Shown here: in pieces, positions 50,729 through 59,447 of the stretch | Position numbering within the stretch: position 1 is the stretch's first letter | Layout: each line of letters begins with the position of its first letter | From: Bradyrhizobium liaoningense | GTDB taxonomy: Bacteria > Pseudomonadota > Alphaproteobacteria > Rhizobiales > Xanthobacteraceae | Direction of reading: 5' to 3' | Length of the DNA stretch: 64,000 nt | NCBI RefSeq assembly: GCF_018130825.1 | Contig: NZ_JAFCJS010000008.1 | Coordinates: 62,001-126,000 of the forward strand | Position numbers and translations under genes: made by a program | The notes under the pieces: generated by a model | What the model saw: the letters and a program-made list of their open reading frames with translations, nothing else | Database searches by the model: none | Told to the model about the DNA's origin: nothing

Positions 50729-52387
50729 ATGAGCAAGGCAAAAGGCGCGAGCCTGATCGACCTCCAGATCATGTGGCACCGGCTGATCGCCGTGGTCGAG
50801 GAGCAGGCGCAAGTGCTCTTGCGCACCGCTTTCAGCCCGATCGTGCGCGAATGCGGCGATCTCTCGGCCGGCGTGTTCGACCTCAGGGGGAGGATGCTGG
50901 CGCAGGCGGTGACCGGCACGCCCGGTCATGTCAACTCGATGGCGGAATCGGTCAAGCACTTCATCGCCCAGTTTCCGATCGAGACGATGAAAGAGGGCGA
51001 CGCCTACATCACCAACGATCCCTGGATGGGCACCGGCCATCTCAACGACTTCGTCGTCACCACGCCCTGCTTCAAGGACGGCAAGGTCGTCGCGCTATTC
51101 TCCTGCACCAGCCATCTGATGGACATCGGCGGCATCGGCTTCGGGCCGGATGCCACCGACGTGTTCATGGAGGGGCTCTACATCCCCATGCTGAAGCTGA
51201 TCGACCAGGGCGTCGTCAACGAGACGCTGATGGCGATGATCCGCACCAACACGCGCCTGCCGATCGACACCGAGGGCGACACCTATTCGCTCGCCGGCTG
51301 CAACGACGTCGGCTGCGAGCGGCTGGTCGAGATGATGACCGAGTTCGGCATCGACACGCTCGATGAGCTCGGCGACTACATCTGCGACCGCTCGCGCGAG
51401 GCGGTGCTCGCCGAGATCGCCAAGCTGCCGAAGGGCAGCTGGCGCAACACCATGGTGGTCGACGGCTATGATGCGCCGGTGACGCTGGCGGCGACGCTGA
51501 CGATCTCGGAGCAGGGCATTCACGTCGATTTCGACGGCACATCAGTCGCCTCGAAGTTCGGCATCAACGTGCCCCTGTCCTACACCACGGCCTACACCGT
51601 GTTCGGCCTCGGCTGCGTCGTCGCCTCGCAGATCCCCAACAATGCCGGCTCGCTCTCGCCGCTGACGGTGTCGGCGCCGGCTGGTGCCATCCTCAATGCC
51701 CCGAAGCCGGCGCCGGTGGCGTCGCGCCACATCATCGGCCAGATGCTGCCCGACGTCGTGTTCGGCTGCCTGCGCCAGATCATTCCGGAGCGCGTTCCGG
51801 CGGAAGGCACCTCCTGCCTGTGGAATCTCAACGTGCGCGGCCAGACCCGCTCGGGCGCCGGCGGCAATTACGGGTTCTCGATGGCGGTGACCTCCAATGG
51901 CGGCACCGGCGCGCGCTTCGGCAAGGACGGCCTGTCCGCGACCGCTTACCCAAGCGGCGTGCGCGGCACACCGGTGGAGATTGCGGAGACGCAGACGCCG
52001 CTGATCTTCTGGCGCAAGGAGCTGCGTCCGGATTCCGGCGGAGCAGGGCGCACCCGCGGCGGCCTCGGCCAGATCATCGAGGTCGGCAGCGGCGTCGATG
52101 CCCCGTTCGACATTCTCGCGGCGTTCGACCGCATCGATCATCCGCCGCGCGGCCGCGATGGCGGCCAGAACGGCGAGGCCGGCTATGTCGGCCTGAAATC
52201 GGGCAAGAAGCTGCGTGGAAAAGGCTTTCAGCAGGTGCCGCCGGACGACCGGCTGGTGGTGATGACGCCCGGCGGTGCCGGCATCGGTGCGCCGACCGAG
52301 CGCGATCGTGCGGCGGTCAAGGACGACATCGCGAGCGGTCTGGTGTCTTCGGACAACGCAGTCAAGGTTTATGGGTACGCGCGTTGA
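50729..52387 (+). CDS. hyuB: hydantoinase/oxoprolinase subunit B (HyuB)
   Basis: The 552-residue partner of HyuA. It opens MSKAKGASLIDLQIMWHRLI and shows the family blocks LLRTAFSPIVRECGDLSAGVFD (about 31-52), ITNDPWMGTGHLNDF (90-104), CTSHLMDIGGIGFGP near 124-138, and SRHIIGQMLPDVVFGCLRQI near 331-350. The C-terminal GGAGIGAPTERDRAAVKDDI is also typical. Translational proximity to hyuA (two bases) supports a stoichiometric complex in the cytosol. Confidence 0.92.
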   Translation: MSKAKGASLIDLQIMWHRLIAVVEEQAQVLLRTAFSPIVRECGDLSAGVFDLRGRMLAQAVTGTPGHVNSMAESVKHFIAQFPIETMKEGDAYITNDPWMGTGHLNDFVVTTPCFKDGKVVALFSCTSHLMDIGGIGFGPDATDVFMEGLYIPMLKLIDQGVVNETLMAMIRTNTRLPIDTEGDTYSLAGCNDVGCERLVEMMTEFGIDTLDELGDYICDRSREAVLAEIAKLPKGSWRNTMVVDGYDAPVTLAATLTISEQGIHVDFDGTSVASKFGINVPLSYTTAYTVFGLGCVVASQIPNNAGSLSPLTVSAPAGAILNAPKPAPVASRHIIGQMLPDVVFGCLRQIIPERVPAEGTSCLWNLNVRGQTRSGAGGNYGFSMAVTSNGGTGARFGKDGLSATAYPSGVRGTPVEIAETQTPLIFWRKELRPDSGGAGRTRGGLGQIIEVGSGVDAPFDILAAFDRIDHPPRGRDGGQNGEAGYVGLKSGKKLRGKGFQQVPPDDRLVVMTPGGAGIGAPTERDRAAVKDDIASGLVSSDNAVKVYGYAR

Positions 52388-52420
52388 TGCATCAGCGCGC
52401 TTGATAAACGGAGGGGGGTC

Positions 52421-53422
52421 ATGATCACGCGACGTAATTTCACCGCGGGCGCAGCGACGCTGCTGGCTGCAGGCCACATCTCGACCCGCGCGCGGGCGGC
52501 GACGACAAGCTGGGACATGTCGACGGTCTGGCCCGACGGCAATTTCCACACCCAGAACGCGATGGCATTCGCGGAAGAAGTGAAGAAGCAGAGCGGCGGC
52601 TCGGTCGCAATCACCGTGAAGGCCGGCGGTCAGCTCGGCTTCAAGGGGCCCGAGCATTTGCGCGCCGTGCGCGACGGCCTCGTGCCGCTCGCCGACGTCC
52701 TCAACATCCAGCAGGTCGGCGACGAGCCCTTCATGGGCGTCGAGAGCATCCCCTTCCTGTGCGGCTCGATGGACGAATTGAAGGTGCTGCACAAATATGT
52801 GCGGCCCGAATACGAGAAGGTCGCCGCGCGCAACAACCAGAAGATCCTCTACATCGTGCCGTGGCCGACGCAATATCTGCATCTCAAGGTCAAGGTCGCC
52901 GACGTGGACGGCCTCAAGAACATCAAGATCCGCGTACCCGACAAGAACGCGGTCGACATGCTGGCCGTGGTCGGCATGGCGCCGGTGATGATCCCCTGGG
53001 GCGAGACGATCCCGGCGCTGGCATCGGGCGCCGTCTCGGGCGTCTCCACCTCGGCGGTGTCGGGCGTCGACGGCAAGTTCTGGGAATTCCTCAAATACAT
53101 CTATCCGACCAACCATGTCTGGTCGTCGCAGATGCTCACCGTCAATCTCGACTCCTGGAAGGCGCTCAGCGCCGACCAGCAGAAGCTCGTCGCGGATATC
53201 GCGGCGAAGATGGAGCCCGGCTTCTGGGCGAACTCGCTCAAGGCCGACGCCGACAGCCTCAGCCGCCTCAAGGAAGGCGGCATGGAGGTGGTGCCGGTCT
53301 CGGATGCGATGATGACGGTCATCCGCGGCAAGACCGCGCCGCAGCTAGATGCCTTCCTCAAGCGCGTGCCGGCGGCCGACAAGCCGGTGCGCGCCTATCT
53401 CGCCGAAATGAAGCGCGGCTGA
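52421..53422 (+). CDS. dctP: TRAP transporter solute-binding protein DctP
   Basis: A 333-residue periplasmic receptor with a twin-arginine-type signal (MITRRNFTAGAATLLAAGHI) ending after RARA. DctP blocks are visible: WDMSTVWPDGNFHTQNAMAF, VKAGGQLGFKGPEHLRAVRDG, KNIKIRVPDKNAVDMLAVVG with the carboxylate-binding arginine near 171, and ALASGAVSGVSTSAVSG. It starts 33 bases after hyuB, and the membrane components follow. Ligand probably a hydantoin, oxoproline or related acid, inferred from hyuAB. Confidence 0.92.
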   Translation: MITRRNFTAGAATLLAAGHISTRARAATTSWDMSTVWPDGNFHTQNAMAFAEEVKKQSGGSVAITVKAGGQLGFKGPEHLRAVRDGLVPLADVLNIQQVGDEPFMGVESIPFLCGSMDELKVLHKYVRPEYEKVAARNNQKILYIVPWPTQYLHLKVKVADVDGLKNIKIRVPDKNAVDMLAVVGMAPVMIPWGETIPALASGAVSGVSTSAVSGVDGKFWEFLKYIYPTNHVWSSQMLTVNLDSWKALSADQQKLVADIAAKMEPGFWANSLKADADSLSRLKEGGMEVVPVSDAMMTVIRGKTAPQLDAFLKRVPAADKPVRAYLAEMKRG

Positions 53423-53432
53423 GGGCGGGATC

Positions 53433-54026
53433 GTGGTGAGCGTTTCGTCCGAAGCACCGCAGAGTCTCAATGCAGCGGCGCCCGCGCCGCTGCGCATCGT
53501 CCTCGACGGCATCGATCGCCTCGGTCGGCTCGACGGCTGGATCGGCGGCGGTTGTCTGCTCACGCTCACGCTGTTGATGCTCTGCGAGGTTGCCACCCGC
53601 TTCCTCTCGAACTTCCTGCCGTTCTTCCCGCCGAGCATCTCGATCGCGTGGGAATATTCCTCCTACCTGATGGCGGCGTCCTTCACCTTCGGCGCCGCCA
53701 TGACCCTGCGCGTCGGGGGCCACATCCGCGTCGTGCTGCTCCTGAAGAACGCACCAGTGCCGGTGCAGCGCGCGCTCGAGATCCTCTCGGCGGCTGCAGG
53801 CTTCGCCTTCATGGCGTTCCTGACCTCGGCCATGGCGAAGTTCGCCTGGAGCGCCTTCGTGCGCGGCCAGGTCTCGACCTCGAGCGACACGCCGCTGTGG
53901 TTTCCGCAAGCCGTGGTCACCTTCGGCATGCTGCTGCTCACGCTCCAGTTCCTGGCGCGCGCGATCCAGGCAGTGCTCGGCCTGCCGCTGGAGGATCACC
54001 GCATGAAGGCCTCTCCCGTCGAATGA
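53433..54026 (+). CDS. dctQ: TRAP transporter small membrane subunit DctQ
   Basis: A 197-residue protein with about four hydrophobic helices (GGCLLTLTLLMLCEVATRFL, then AWEYSSYLMAASFTFGAAMT, FAFMAFLTSAMAKFAW and WFPQAVVTFGMLLLTLQFLA). The AWEYSSYLM segment with RVGGHIRV after it is the usual DctQ signature. The start is a GTG at 53433 or 53436, ten bases after the dctP stop. It pairs with DctM. Confidence 0.9.
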   Translation: MVSVSSEAPQSLNAAAPAPLRIVLDGIDRLGRLDGWIGGGCLLTLTLLMLCEVATRFLSNFLPFFPPSISIAWEYSSYLMAASFTFGAAMTLRVGGHIRVVLLLKNAPVPVQRALEILSAAAGFAFMAFLTSAMAKFAWSAFVRGQVSTSSDTPLWFPQAVVTFGMLLLTLQFLARAIQAVLGLPLEDHRMKASPVE

Positions 54027-54057
54027 CCGCCTTGCCCGCACCCGGATTCAAGATCGC

Positions 54058-55362
54058 ATGACCATCGAAGTCCTCGCCCTGTTCGCGATCCTGTTTGCGC
54101 TGCTGGCCTGCGGCGTCTGGATCGGCCTCACGCTTGCGCTCACCGCGACGCTGCTGCTCGCGATGTTCCGCTCGATCCCGCTCGACAAGCTGCTGCCGCA
54201 ATACGCCTGGAATATCCTGACCACGCAGGAGCTGCTGGCGCTGCCGCTGTTCATCCTGATGGGCGAGCTATTGTTCCGCACCCGCCTGTCGCGCTCGCTG
54301 TTTCAGGGGCTGGCGCCCTGGGCCGGGCTGCTGCCGGGCCGCCTGCTGCATGTGAACGTGATCGGCTGCACCATCTTCGCGGCGATCTCGGGCTCGTCGG
54401 CCGCGACCACGCAGGTGATCGGCCGGATGTCGCTCAACGAGCTCTTGCGCCGCGGCTATTCGCGCGACATCGCGATCGGGTCGCTCGCCGGCGCCGGCAC
54501 GCTGGGCTTCCTGATCCCGCCGTCCAACATCATGATCATCTACGGTGTGCTCGGTGACGTCTCCATCCTCAAGCTCTTCACCGCAGGCGTGCTGCCGGGA
54601 CTCCTGCTAGCCGCGACCTTCATGGGCTGGGTGATGCTGCACACCAGCCTCAAGCCCGCGATGGTGCCGGAGACGGAAGCAAAGCTTTCGCAGGTGCCGT
54701 GGGGCGAACGCTTCGCCGCGCTGAAGGATCTCGCGCCGGCGCTGTTCCTGATCGCCTGTGTGCTCGGCTCGATGTATGGCGGGCTCGCAACGCCCTCGGA
54801 GGCCGCCGCCGTCGGCGTGCTCGGCGCGGGGCTCGTCGCCTGGGCGCAGGGCTCGATGTCGCAGCAGGTGATGCGCGACGTGCTGATCGGTTCGGTCGTC
54901 ACCTGCTCGATGATCGCGCTGATCGTGTTGGGGGCCTCGATCCTCGGCAACGCCGCGGCGTTCCTTGGCATTCCTCAGGCCGTCGCGGCCTTCGTGAAGG
55001 GGCTCGGCCTGTCGCCCTTCATGCTGATCGTGGTGCTGGTCATCTTCTATCTGATCCTCGGCTGCTTCCTCGACGGCTTCTCGATGATCGTGATGACGCT
55101 GCCGATCGTGCTGCCGATCGTGAAGGGCGCCGGCTTCGACGAGATCTGGTTCGGCATCTTCCTCGTGCTCGCCGTCGAGATGGCGCAGATCACGCCGCCC
55201 GTCGGCTTCAACCTCTTCGTCATCCAGGGTCTCACCGAGGACGGCCTCGGCTACATCGCGCGCGTTACGTTGCCGTATCTCGTCATCATGGTCGGCTTCG
55301 TGCTGCTGCTGACGCTCTGGCCCGGCATCGTCACGATCCTGCCGCGGGTGCTGTACGGATAG
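54058..55362 (+). CDS. dctM: TRAP transporter large permease DctM
   Basis: A 434-residue permease with about 12 helices. DctM features: ALPLFILMGELLFRTRLSRSLF (about 61-82), GRLLHVNVIGCTIFAAISGSSAATT (about 94-118), GSLAGAGTLGFLIPPSNIMIIYGV (about 141-164) and, at the end, ILGCFLDGFSMIVMTLPIVLP. It supplies sodium-coupled transport for the dctPQM system. It is last in the hyuAB-dctPQM unit; 296 bases without a gene follow, including an inverted repeat TTGCAC...GTGCAA at 55441-55474. Confidence 0.93.
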   Translation: MTIEVLALFAILFALLACGVWIGLTLALTATLLLAMFRSIPLDKLLPQYAWNILTTQELLALPLFILMGELLFRTRLSRSLFQGLAPWAGLLPGRLLHVNVIGCTIFAAISGSSAATTQVIGRMSLNELLRRGYSRDIAIGSLAGAGTLGFLIPPSNIMIIYGVLGDVSILKLFTAGVLPGLLLAATFMGWVMLHTSLKPAMVPETEAKLSQVPWGERFAALKDLAPALFLIACVLGSMYGGLATPSEAAAVGVLGAGLVAWAQGSMSQQVMRDVLIGSVVTCSMIALIVLGASILGNAAAFLGIPQAVAAFVKGLGLSPFMLIVVLVIFYLILGCFLDGFSMIVMTLPIVLPIVKGAGFDEIWFGIFLVLAVEMAQITPPVGFNLFVIQGLTEDGLGYIARVTLPYLVIMVGFVLLLTLWPGIVTILPRVLYG

Positions 55363-55658
55363 CCGCAAGAGATCGAACGGTCAGGGCCGCTGTCGTTTCA
55401 ATTCGCCCGCGCCAATTCGCCCCTTGCGCGCATTCCGTCTTTGCACGCTCTGTGATCCGGCGTACGCTGTGCAAGCAGACGTGCGACAGCAATCACGGCA
55501 GTGAACGTGGCTCCCTTGGCGACATCCGCCCAGAGAGGGGACATCTGTTGGCAGCTCATGTCCGATGGAGGACAATCGACGCGTACCGAACTGCAAACAT
55601 TCCTCGCAGCGGCGTTCACGAGACGCAATCAATAAACACCAAGCGGGAGGAAGTGCAT

Positions 55659-57377
55659 ATGAGGAAGCAGTGGCTCAACTCGGGCTTGCCTGTTCTCGCC
55701 GTTGCGGCATTCGCGGCGTCGGCGGCGCTGGCCCAAACCGTGGATACGGCCCGGATCGACGGCGCCGGCCAGAACGACTGGCTCACCTATCACGGTTCGT
55801 ACAAGTCCCATCACTACAGCCCGCTCGCGCAGATCAACGCGAACAATGTCGGCAATCTGGGCGTCGCCTGGATGCACATTCCAGGACGATCGACGCGCGG
55901 CCTGCAGTCGATGCCGCTCGCGGCCGACGGCGTGCTGTACTACTCGGGTTCCTACAGCCGTGTTTTCGCGCTGAACGGCGCGACGGGCGAGGTTCTCTGG
56001 TCGTTCTTTCCGGAGCTGGATGAGGCGCTCATCAGCCGGCAGACCCACTCGCCCTACAACCGCGGCGTAGCCCTCGGCGAAGGCAAGGTCTTCGTCGGCA
56101 CGATGGATGGTCGTCTCTTCGGGCTCGATGCGAAGACCGGCAAGGTCCTCTGGGAGACCAGGCTGATCGACTCGCAGAAGCTCACGGTCGGCTTCACCGG
56201 CGCGCCGCTTTACGCGAAGGGCAGTGTGATCATCGGCTCGCAAGGCGGCGAATGGCCGGGCCGCGGCCCGATCTTCGCCGTCGATGCCACCACCGGAAAG
56301 AAGAAGTGGGAGTTCCTGACGGTCGCGGGCACCGACGAGGCCATGAAAACCTGGGGCAACGATTCCTGGCGCACCGGCGGCGGTGGCGGCTGGATGCCGG
56401 GCACCTACGATTCCGAGACCAACACCATCCTGTGGGGCACCGCAAACCCGGCGCCGCTCTACGACTGGTCGGGCGCCGACTACAAGACGCAAGGGGCGCG
56501 TCCCGGCGACAACCTCTATACGAGCTCGGTGATCGCTCTCGATATCGATACCGGCAAGCTGAAGTCCTACCATCAGGAGTTGCCGCACGATGCCTGGGAC
56601 TTCGATAGTGCCGTCGGCGAGTTCGTGATGCTCGAGCGAGACGGGCAGAAATACGTGGTCCATCCGAACAAGGGCGGCTTCGTCTTCGTCTACGACCGCA
56701 ATCTCGGCGTGAAGAACGTCTGGCGGCTGGTCGAGAACATCAACTTCGTCAAGGATATCGATCCCAAGACCGGCGCGTTGATCGGCCGTCGCGATTTCGC
56801 GGTCGGGAAGGTCACCGAACCGCCGCTGTGTCCGTTCATCGGCGGCGGCATCAGCTGGAACGCCGGCTCGTACAGCCCGAAGACCGGTCTCTACTACAAG
56901 ATCGGCCAGGAATGGTGCATGACGCTCGATATCCAGAAGACGACGCCGGTCACTGCGCCGCAGGTTCAGCTCAACATCGGCGCCGATTTCAAGATGGCGC
57001 CGCCCCCTGGCGGTGAGATCTATGGACATCTCGACGCGCGCGATCCCATCACGGGGGCAAAGAAATGGGAGGTTCGCTACCCCGAGCCGCCGCTCGGGAG
57101 CGTGCTGTCGACCGCCGGCAATCTCGTGTTCGTGCCTGATTCCCGCGGCGTCCTTCACGCCTACGACGCCGAAACCGGGGCCGAGCTGTGGAAGCACAAC
57201 AACGGCACCGGCCATCAAGGCGGCATCGTCAGCTACTCCGCGGGCGGCAAGCAATATATCGCCGTGACAGCGGGCTTCGGCGGTATGCTGGCCGACGAAT
57301 ATGCGCCGAACTTCGGCGGCGTCTACAAGAGCATGCCGCGTGACGACGGCGCGCTCATCGTCTTCAGCCTGAAATAG
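55659..57377 (+). CDS. periplasmic PQQ-dependent (quinoprotein) alcohol dehydrogenase-type enzyme
   Basis: A 572-residue eight-bladed propeller enzyme with signal peptide MRKQWLNSGLPVLAVAAFAASAALA. It has the start-of-propeller WLTYHGSYKSHHYSPLAQIN, metal ligands E198 in GSQGGEWPGRG and N263 in WGTANPAPLYDW, and the catalytic aspartate D284 in RPGDNLYTSS. Repeated AxDxxTGxxxW blade motifs are present (FALNGATGEVLW, GLDAKTGKVLW, AVDATTGKKKW). The adjacent cysteine pair usual in methanol/ethanol quinoproteins is absent: RQTHSPYNRGVA stands where CCxxxNRG is expected. GGGAGGAA precedes the ATG. A cytochrome c and a XoxJ-like protein follow. Substrate and the choice between Ca2+ and lanthanide cannot be decided from the sequence. 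Confidence 0.9.
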   Translation: MRKQWLNSGLPVLAVAAFAASAALAQTVDTARIDGAGQNDWLTYHGSYKSHHYSPLAQINANNVGNLGVAWMHIPGRSTRGLQSMPLAADGVLYYSGSYSRVFALNGATGEVLWSFFPELDEALISRQTHSPYNRGVALGEGKVFVGTMDGRLFGLDAKTGKVLWETRLIDSQKLTVGFTGAPLYAKGSVIIGSQGGEWPGRGPIFAVDATTGKKKWEFLTVAGTDEAMKTWGNDSWRTGGGGGWMPGTYDSETNTILWGTANPAPLYDWSGADYKTQGARPGDNLYTSSVIALDIDTGKLKSYHQELPHDAWDFDSAVGEFVMLERDGQKYVVHPNKGGFVFVYDRNLGVKNVWRLVENINFVKDIDPKTGALIGRRDFAVGKVTEPPLCPFIGGGISWNAGSYSPKTGLYYKIGQEWCMTLDIQKTTPVTAPQVQLNIGADFKMAPPPGGEIYGHLDARDPITGAKKWEVRYPEPPLGSVLSTAGNLVFVPDSRGVLHAYDAETGAELWKHNNGTGHQGGIVSYSAGGKQYIAVTAGFGGMLADEYAPNFGGVYKSMPRDDGALIVFSLK

Positions 57378-57466
57378 CCTGCCGCAACCATTCGGTCATG
57401 GAGCGGGCGCTGGGCCCCTCCATGACCGGTCGAAGCGGCGCGCGCGATTTTAGGAATGGAACGGAC

Positions 57467-57808
57467 GTGTCGAGATTGCATTTGAAGACGATTCCTGCGG
57501 CGCTGGGCGCCTCGCTACTGTGCGCCGTGATGGCGCAAGCACAATCCGCCACGCCCGCGCCCGAGAACGGGACGCTCGAGGTCGAGCAGGTGTTCGCGGG
57601 GACTTGCGGCTTCTGTCACTCCGACGGTGGCCGGGCAGCCGGCAAGGGGCCGCAACTGATGAACTCGCCGCGCGACGACGACTTTATTCGCGACCGCATC
57701 AAGCACGGCAAGCAGGGGGCGATGCCGGCATTCGACGGCGCGTTCACCGACGCCCAGATCGACCGGATCGTCAAATACATCCGCGCCTTGAAACCGCGCG
57801 AGGGCTGA
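57467..57808 (+). CDS. monohaem cytochrome c, partner of the PQQ dehydrogenase
   Basis: A small exported cytochrome of about 113 residues. A GTG start gives SRLHLKTIPAALGASLLCAV and a signal peptide ending near AQAQSA; GGAACGGA lies just upstream. The haem site is CGFCHS near residue 46, and a methionine ligand is likely in GAMPAFDGAFTDAQI. The size and the position 90 bases after the quinoprotein gene fit the XoxG-type electron acceptor. An ATG at 57398 would add a non-signal extension and is less likely. Confidence 0.87.
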   Translation: MSRLHLKTIPAALGASLLCAVMAQAQSATPAPENGTLEVEQVFAGTCGFCHSDGGRAAGKGPQLMNSPRDDDFIRDRIKHGKQGAMPAFDGAFTDAQIDRIVKYIRALKPREG

Positions 57809-57843
57809 ATCGCAAAGGCCCGATCCATCCAGATGAGAACGGA

Positions 57844-58611
57844 ATGAAGGCATTTGCCCCGCTCGTCGCCGCCGCCGCCATCGTTCTGTCGGGATCGTCG
57901 CAGGCGCGAACCCTGGACGCGATCCGTTCGAGCGGCGTGATCGGGCTGTGCGCGCATCCCAATTCGCTTCCCTTCGCGCACAAGGCCGGCGATCCGCCCG
58001 GCTTTCAGGTCGAGTTCGGCCGGGTGCTGGCACGCGAGCTCGGTGTCTCGCTCAGGCTCGACTGGATCATCACGCAGTATCAGATGCGCAGCGCCGGCTG
58101 CGACATTCTTCTGGACGTCATCGCCGACCGCGTAGCGCAGGGCGAAACCCGCCTGAGGATCTCGAAACCCTATTATCGCACGGGCGTCGCGCTCGCGGTG
58201 CCGTCATCCAGCACGCTCACCTCGTTCGGGAGCCTCAACGAGAAGACCAAGGTGGGCGTGCAGGTCGGATCGATCGCAGCCATGATCATCGGTCAACGAC
58301 GGGTGCCGACGTCGACCTTCGGCTTCGAGAGCGACAGCCTGGAGGCCGTGTCGAACCATGAGATCGATGCCGCCGCCGTCACGCCCACCGCAGCGAGCTA
58401 TTTCAACCTGACGCATCCGGACAAGAAGCTCCGGATCCTGGATCGCGACGAGAGCGTCGTCGATCTCAACTGGAACGTCGCCGTCGGCATGATCCGTCCG
58501 GATGATGCGTTGCGCGAAGCCATCGACGGAGCGGTGGAGCGGCTGCGAAGCGACGGCACGATCGACCGGATCTACGGCCGCTATGGCATCGTGCTGCAGG
58601 CGCCGAGATAG
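57844..58611 (+). CDS. quinoprotein-associated periplasmic binding protein (XoxJ-like)
   Basis: A 255-residue protein with signal peptide MKAFAPLVAAAAIVLSGSSQA and an SBP family 3-like fold: LDAIRSSGVIGLCAHPNSLPFAHK, PPGFQVEFGRVLARELGVSL, QYQMRSAGCDILLDVIADR and LRISKPYYRTGVALAVP. XoxJ/MxaJ proteins with this sequence pattern accompany PQQ dehydrogenases and are thought to help in activation or maturation, not transport. It follows the cytochrome gene by 35 bases. A single cysteine pair (C36 and one near 90) could form a disulfide. Confidence 0.88.
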   Translation: MKAFAPLVAAAAIVLSGSSQARTLDAIRSSGVIGLCAHPNSLPFAHKAGDPPGFQVEFGRVLARELGVSLRLDWIITQYQMRSAGCDILLDVIADRVAQGETRLRISKPYYRTGVALAVPSSSTLTSFGSLNEKTKVGVQVGSIAAMIIGQRRVPTSTFGFESDSLEAVSNHEIDAAAVTPTAASYFNLTHPDKKLRILDRDESVVDLNWNVAVGMIRPDDALREAIDGAVERLRSDGTIDRIYGRYGIVLQAPR

Positions 58612-58683
58612 GCGAGCTGCAGGACGGAACGACGCCGTCCCGACCGAGCCGGGACGGCTGCCGCGCGAACTACGGAGATGGCC

Positions 58684-59328
58684 TTACGCCGCGGCCTTCT
58701 TCCGCGCGAGCTCGGCCTTGTACAGCTCGAACTCCTCCGCAACGGCCTTTGCGACCGACGGCCGTTGGCGCAGGCGTTCGCAATACGCCTTCACGTTCGG
58801 CCATTTCGCGAGCTCGATCGGCGGCGTCGCCATGGTCCAGTTGATGACCGTGACGAGATAGGCATCGGCCACGCTGAAATGGTCGAGCAGGAACTCGCGG
58901 CCCTTCAGGTAATCGTCGAGATAGTCGAGCCGCGACAGGTTCTTCTCCAGCACATAGGCTTTCGCTTCCTGTGGCGCCTTGCGGTCGAGCACGGGAATGA
59001 AGAGGCCCTTGTGCAATTCGGTGCCGATGAAGCAGAGCCATTGATGCAGCCGGGTGCGCTCGATACCTGCCGTGGCGCCGAGGCCGGATTGCGGAAACCG
59101 GTCCGCGACGTATTGCAGGATCGCGGCGTTCTCGGTCAGCACCACGCCCTCGTCGGTGCGCAGCGTCGGCACCAGGCCGATCGGATTGACGGTGCGGAAA
59201 TCGGAGCCGTCGTTCAGCACGGTCTTGGTCGGCGGATCGACTTCGAGATAATTCGCCTCGGCGCCGGCTTCATACAATGCGACGCGCGTCGCCATCGAGC
59301 AGGCGAGCGGCGAGAAATAGAGATCCAT
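58684..59328 (-). CDS. glutathione S-transferase
   Basis: A 214-residue cytosolic GST. The N-terminal thioredoxin-like domain begins MDLYFSPLACSMATRVALYE (serine/cysteine in the active-site turn near 9-10), with VNPIGLVPTLRTDEGVVLTENAAILQYV (about 49-76) holding the cis-proline and the ESxAI-like glutathione site. The all-helical domain ends with FSVADAYLVTVINW (about 151-164) and a lysine/alanine-rich tail. It resembles beta-class bacterial GSTs (GstA). It is divergent from a TetR gene with a shared operator region. Confidence 0.92.
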   Translation of the reverse strand: MDLYFSPLACSMATRVALYEAGAEANYLEVDPPTKTVLNDGSDFRTVNPIGLVPTLRTDEGVVLTENAAILQYVADRFPQSGLGATAGIERTRLHQWLCFIGTELHKGLFIPVLDRKAPQEAKAYVLEKNLSRLDYLDDYLKGREFLLDHFSVADAYLVTVINWTMATPPIELAKWPNVKAYCERLRQRPSVAKAVAEEFELYKAELARKKAAA

Positions 59329-59379
59329 CTGTAGCCTCCTTGGGCAATTCCTCTCTGAGTGTCGCTCAACCTGGCCAGA

Positions 59380-59407
59380 TTGATTTTTGTACCATCTTGC
59401 ATAATAT
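59380..59407 (+). promoter_or_regulatory. probable sigma-70 promoter of the TetR gene
   Basis: TTGATT (59380-59385), 16-base spacer and TAATAT (59402-59407) give a reasonable -35/-10 pair that would start transcription near 59414, about 20 bases before the TetR ATG. The left operator arm lies in the -35 and spacer region, so repressor binding would block the promoter. Confidence 0.5.
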
Positions 59408-59447
59408 ATCCATGGTCAAGGATTATTTTGCGAAATGGTACAAAAAT
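59383..59447. promoter_or_regulatory. 13-bp inverted repeats flanking the GST/TetR divergent promoters (probable TetR operator)
   Basis: ATTTTTGTACCAT (59383-59395) and ATGGTACAAAAAT (59435-59447) are perfect reverse complements, with centres 52 bases apart, close to five helical turns. The right arm begins with the start codon of the TetR gene itself. The arrangement would allow one or two repressor dimers to shut off both divergent genes, and possibly to loop the DNA. Confidence 0.6.

Noticed and set aside
54699..55658. Fusion of the PQQ dehydrogenase with an upstream domain
   Set aside because: The upstream part is dctM in a wrong frame; a signal peptide and ribosome-binding site mark the start at 55659.
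55659..57377. Lanthanide-dependent XoxF methanol dehydrogenase
   Set aside because: The cysteine pair is missing, and I could not identify the lanthanide-specific second aspartate with confidence.
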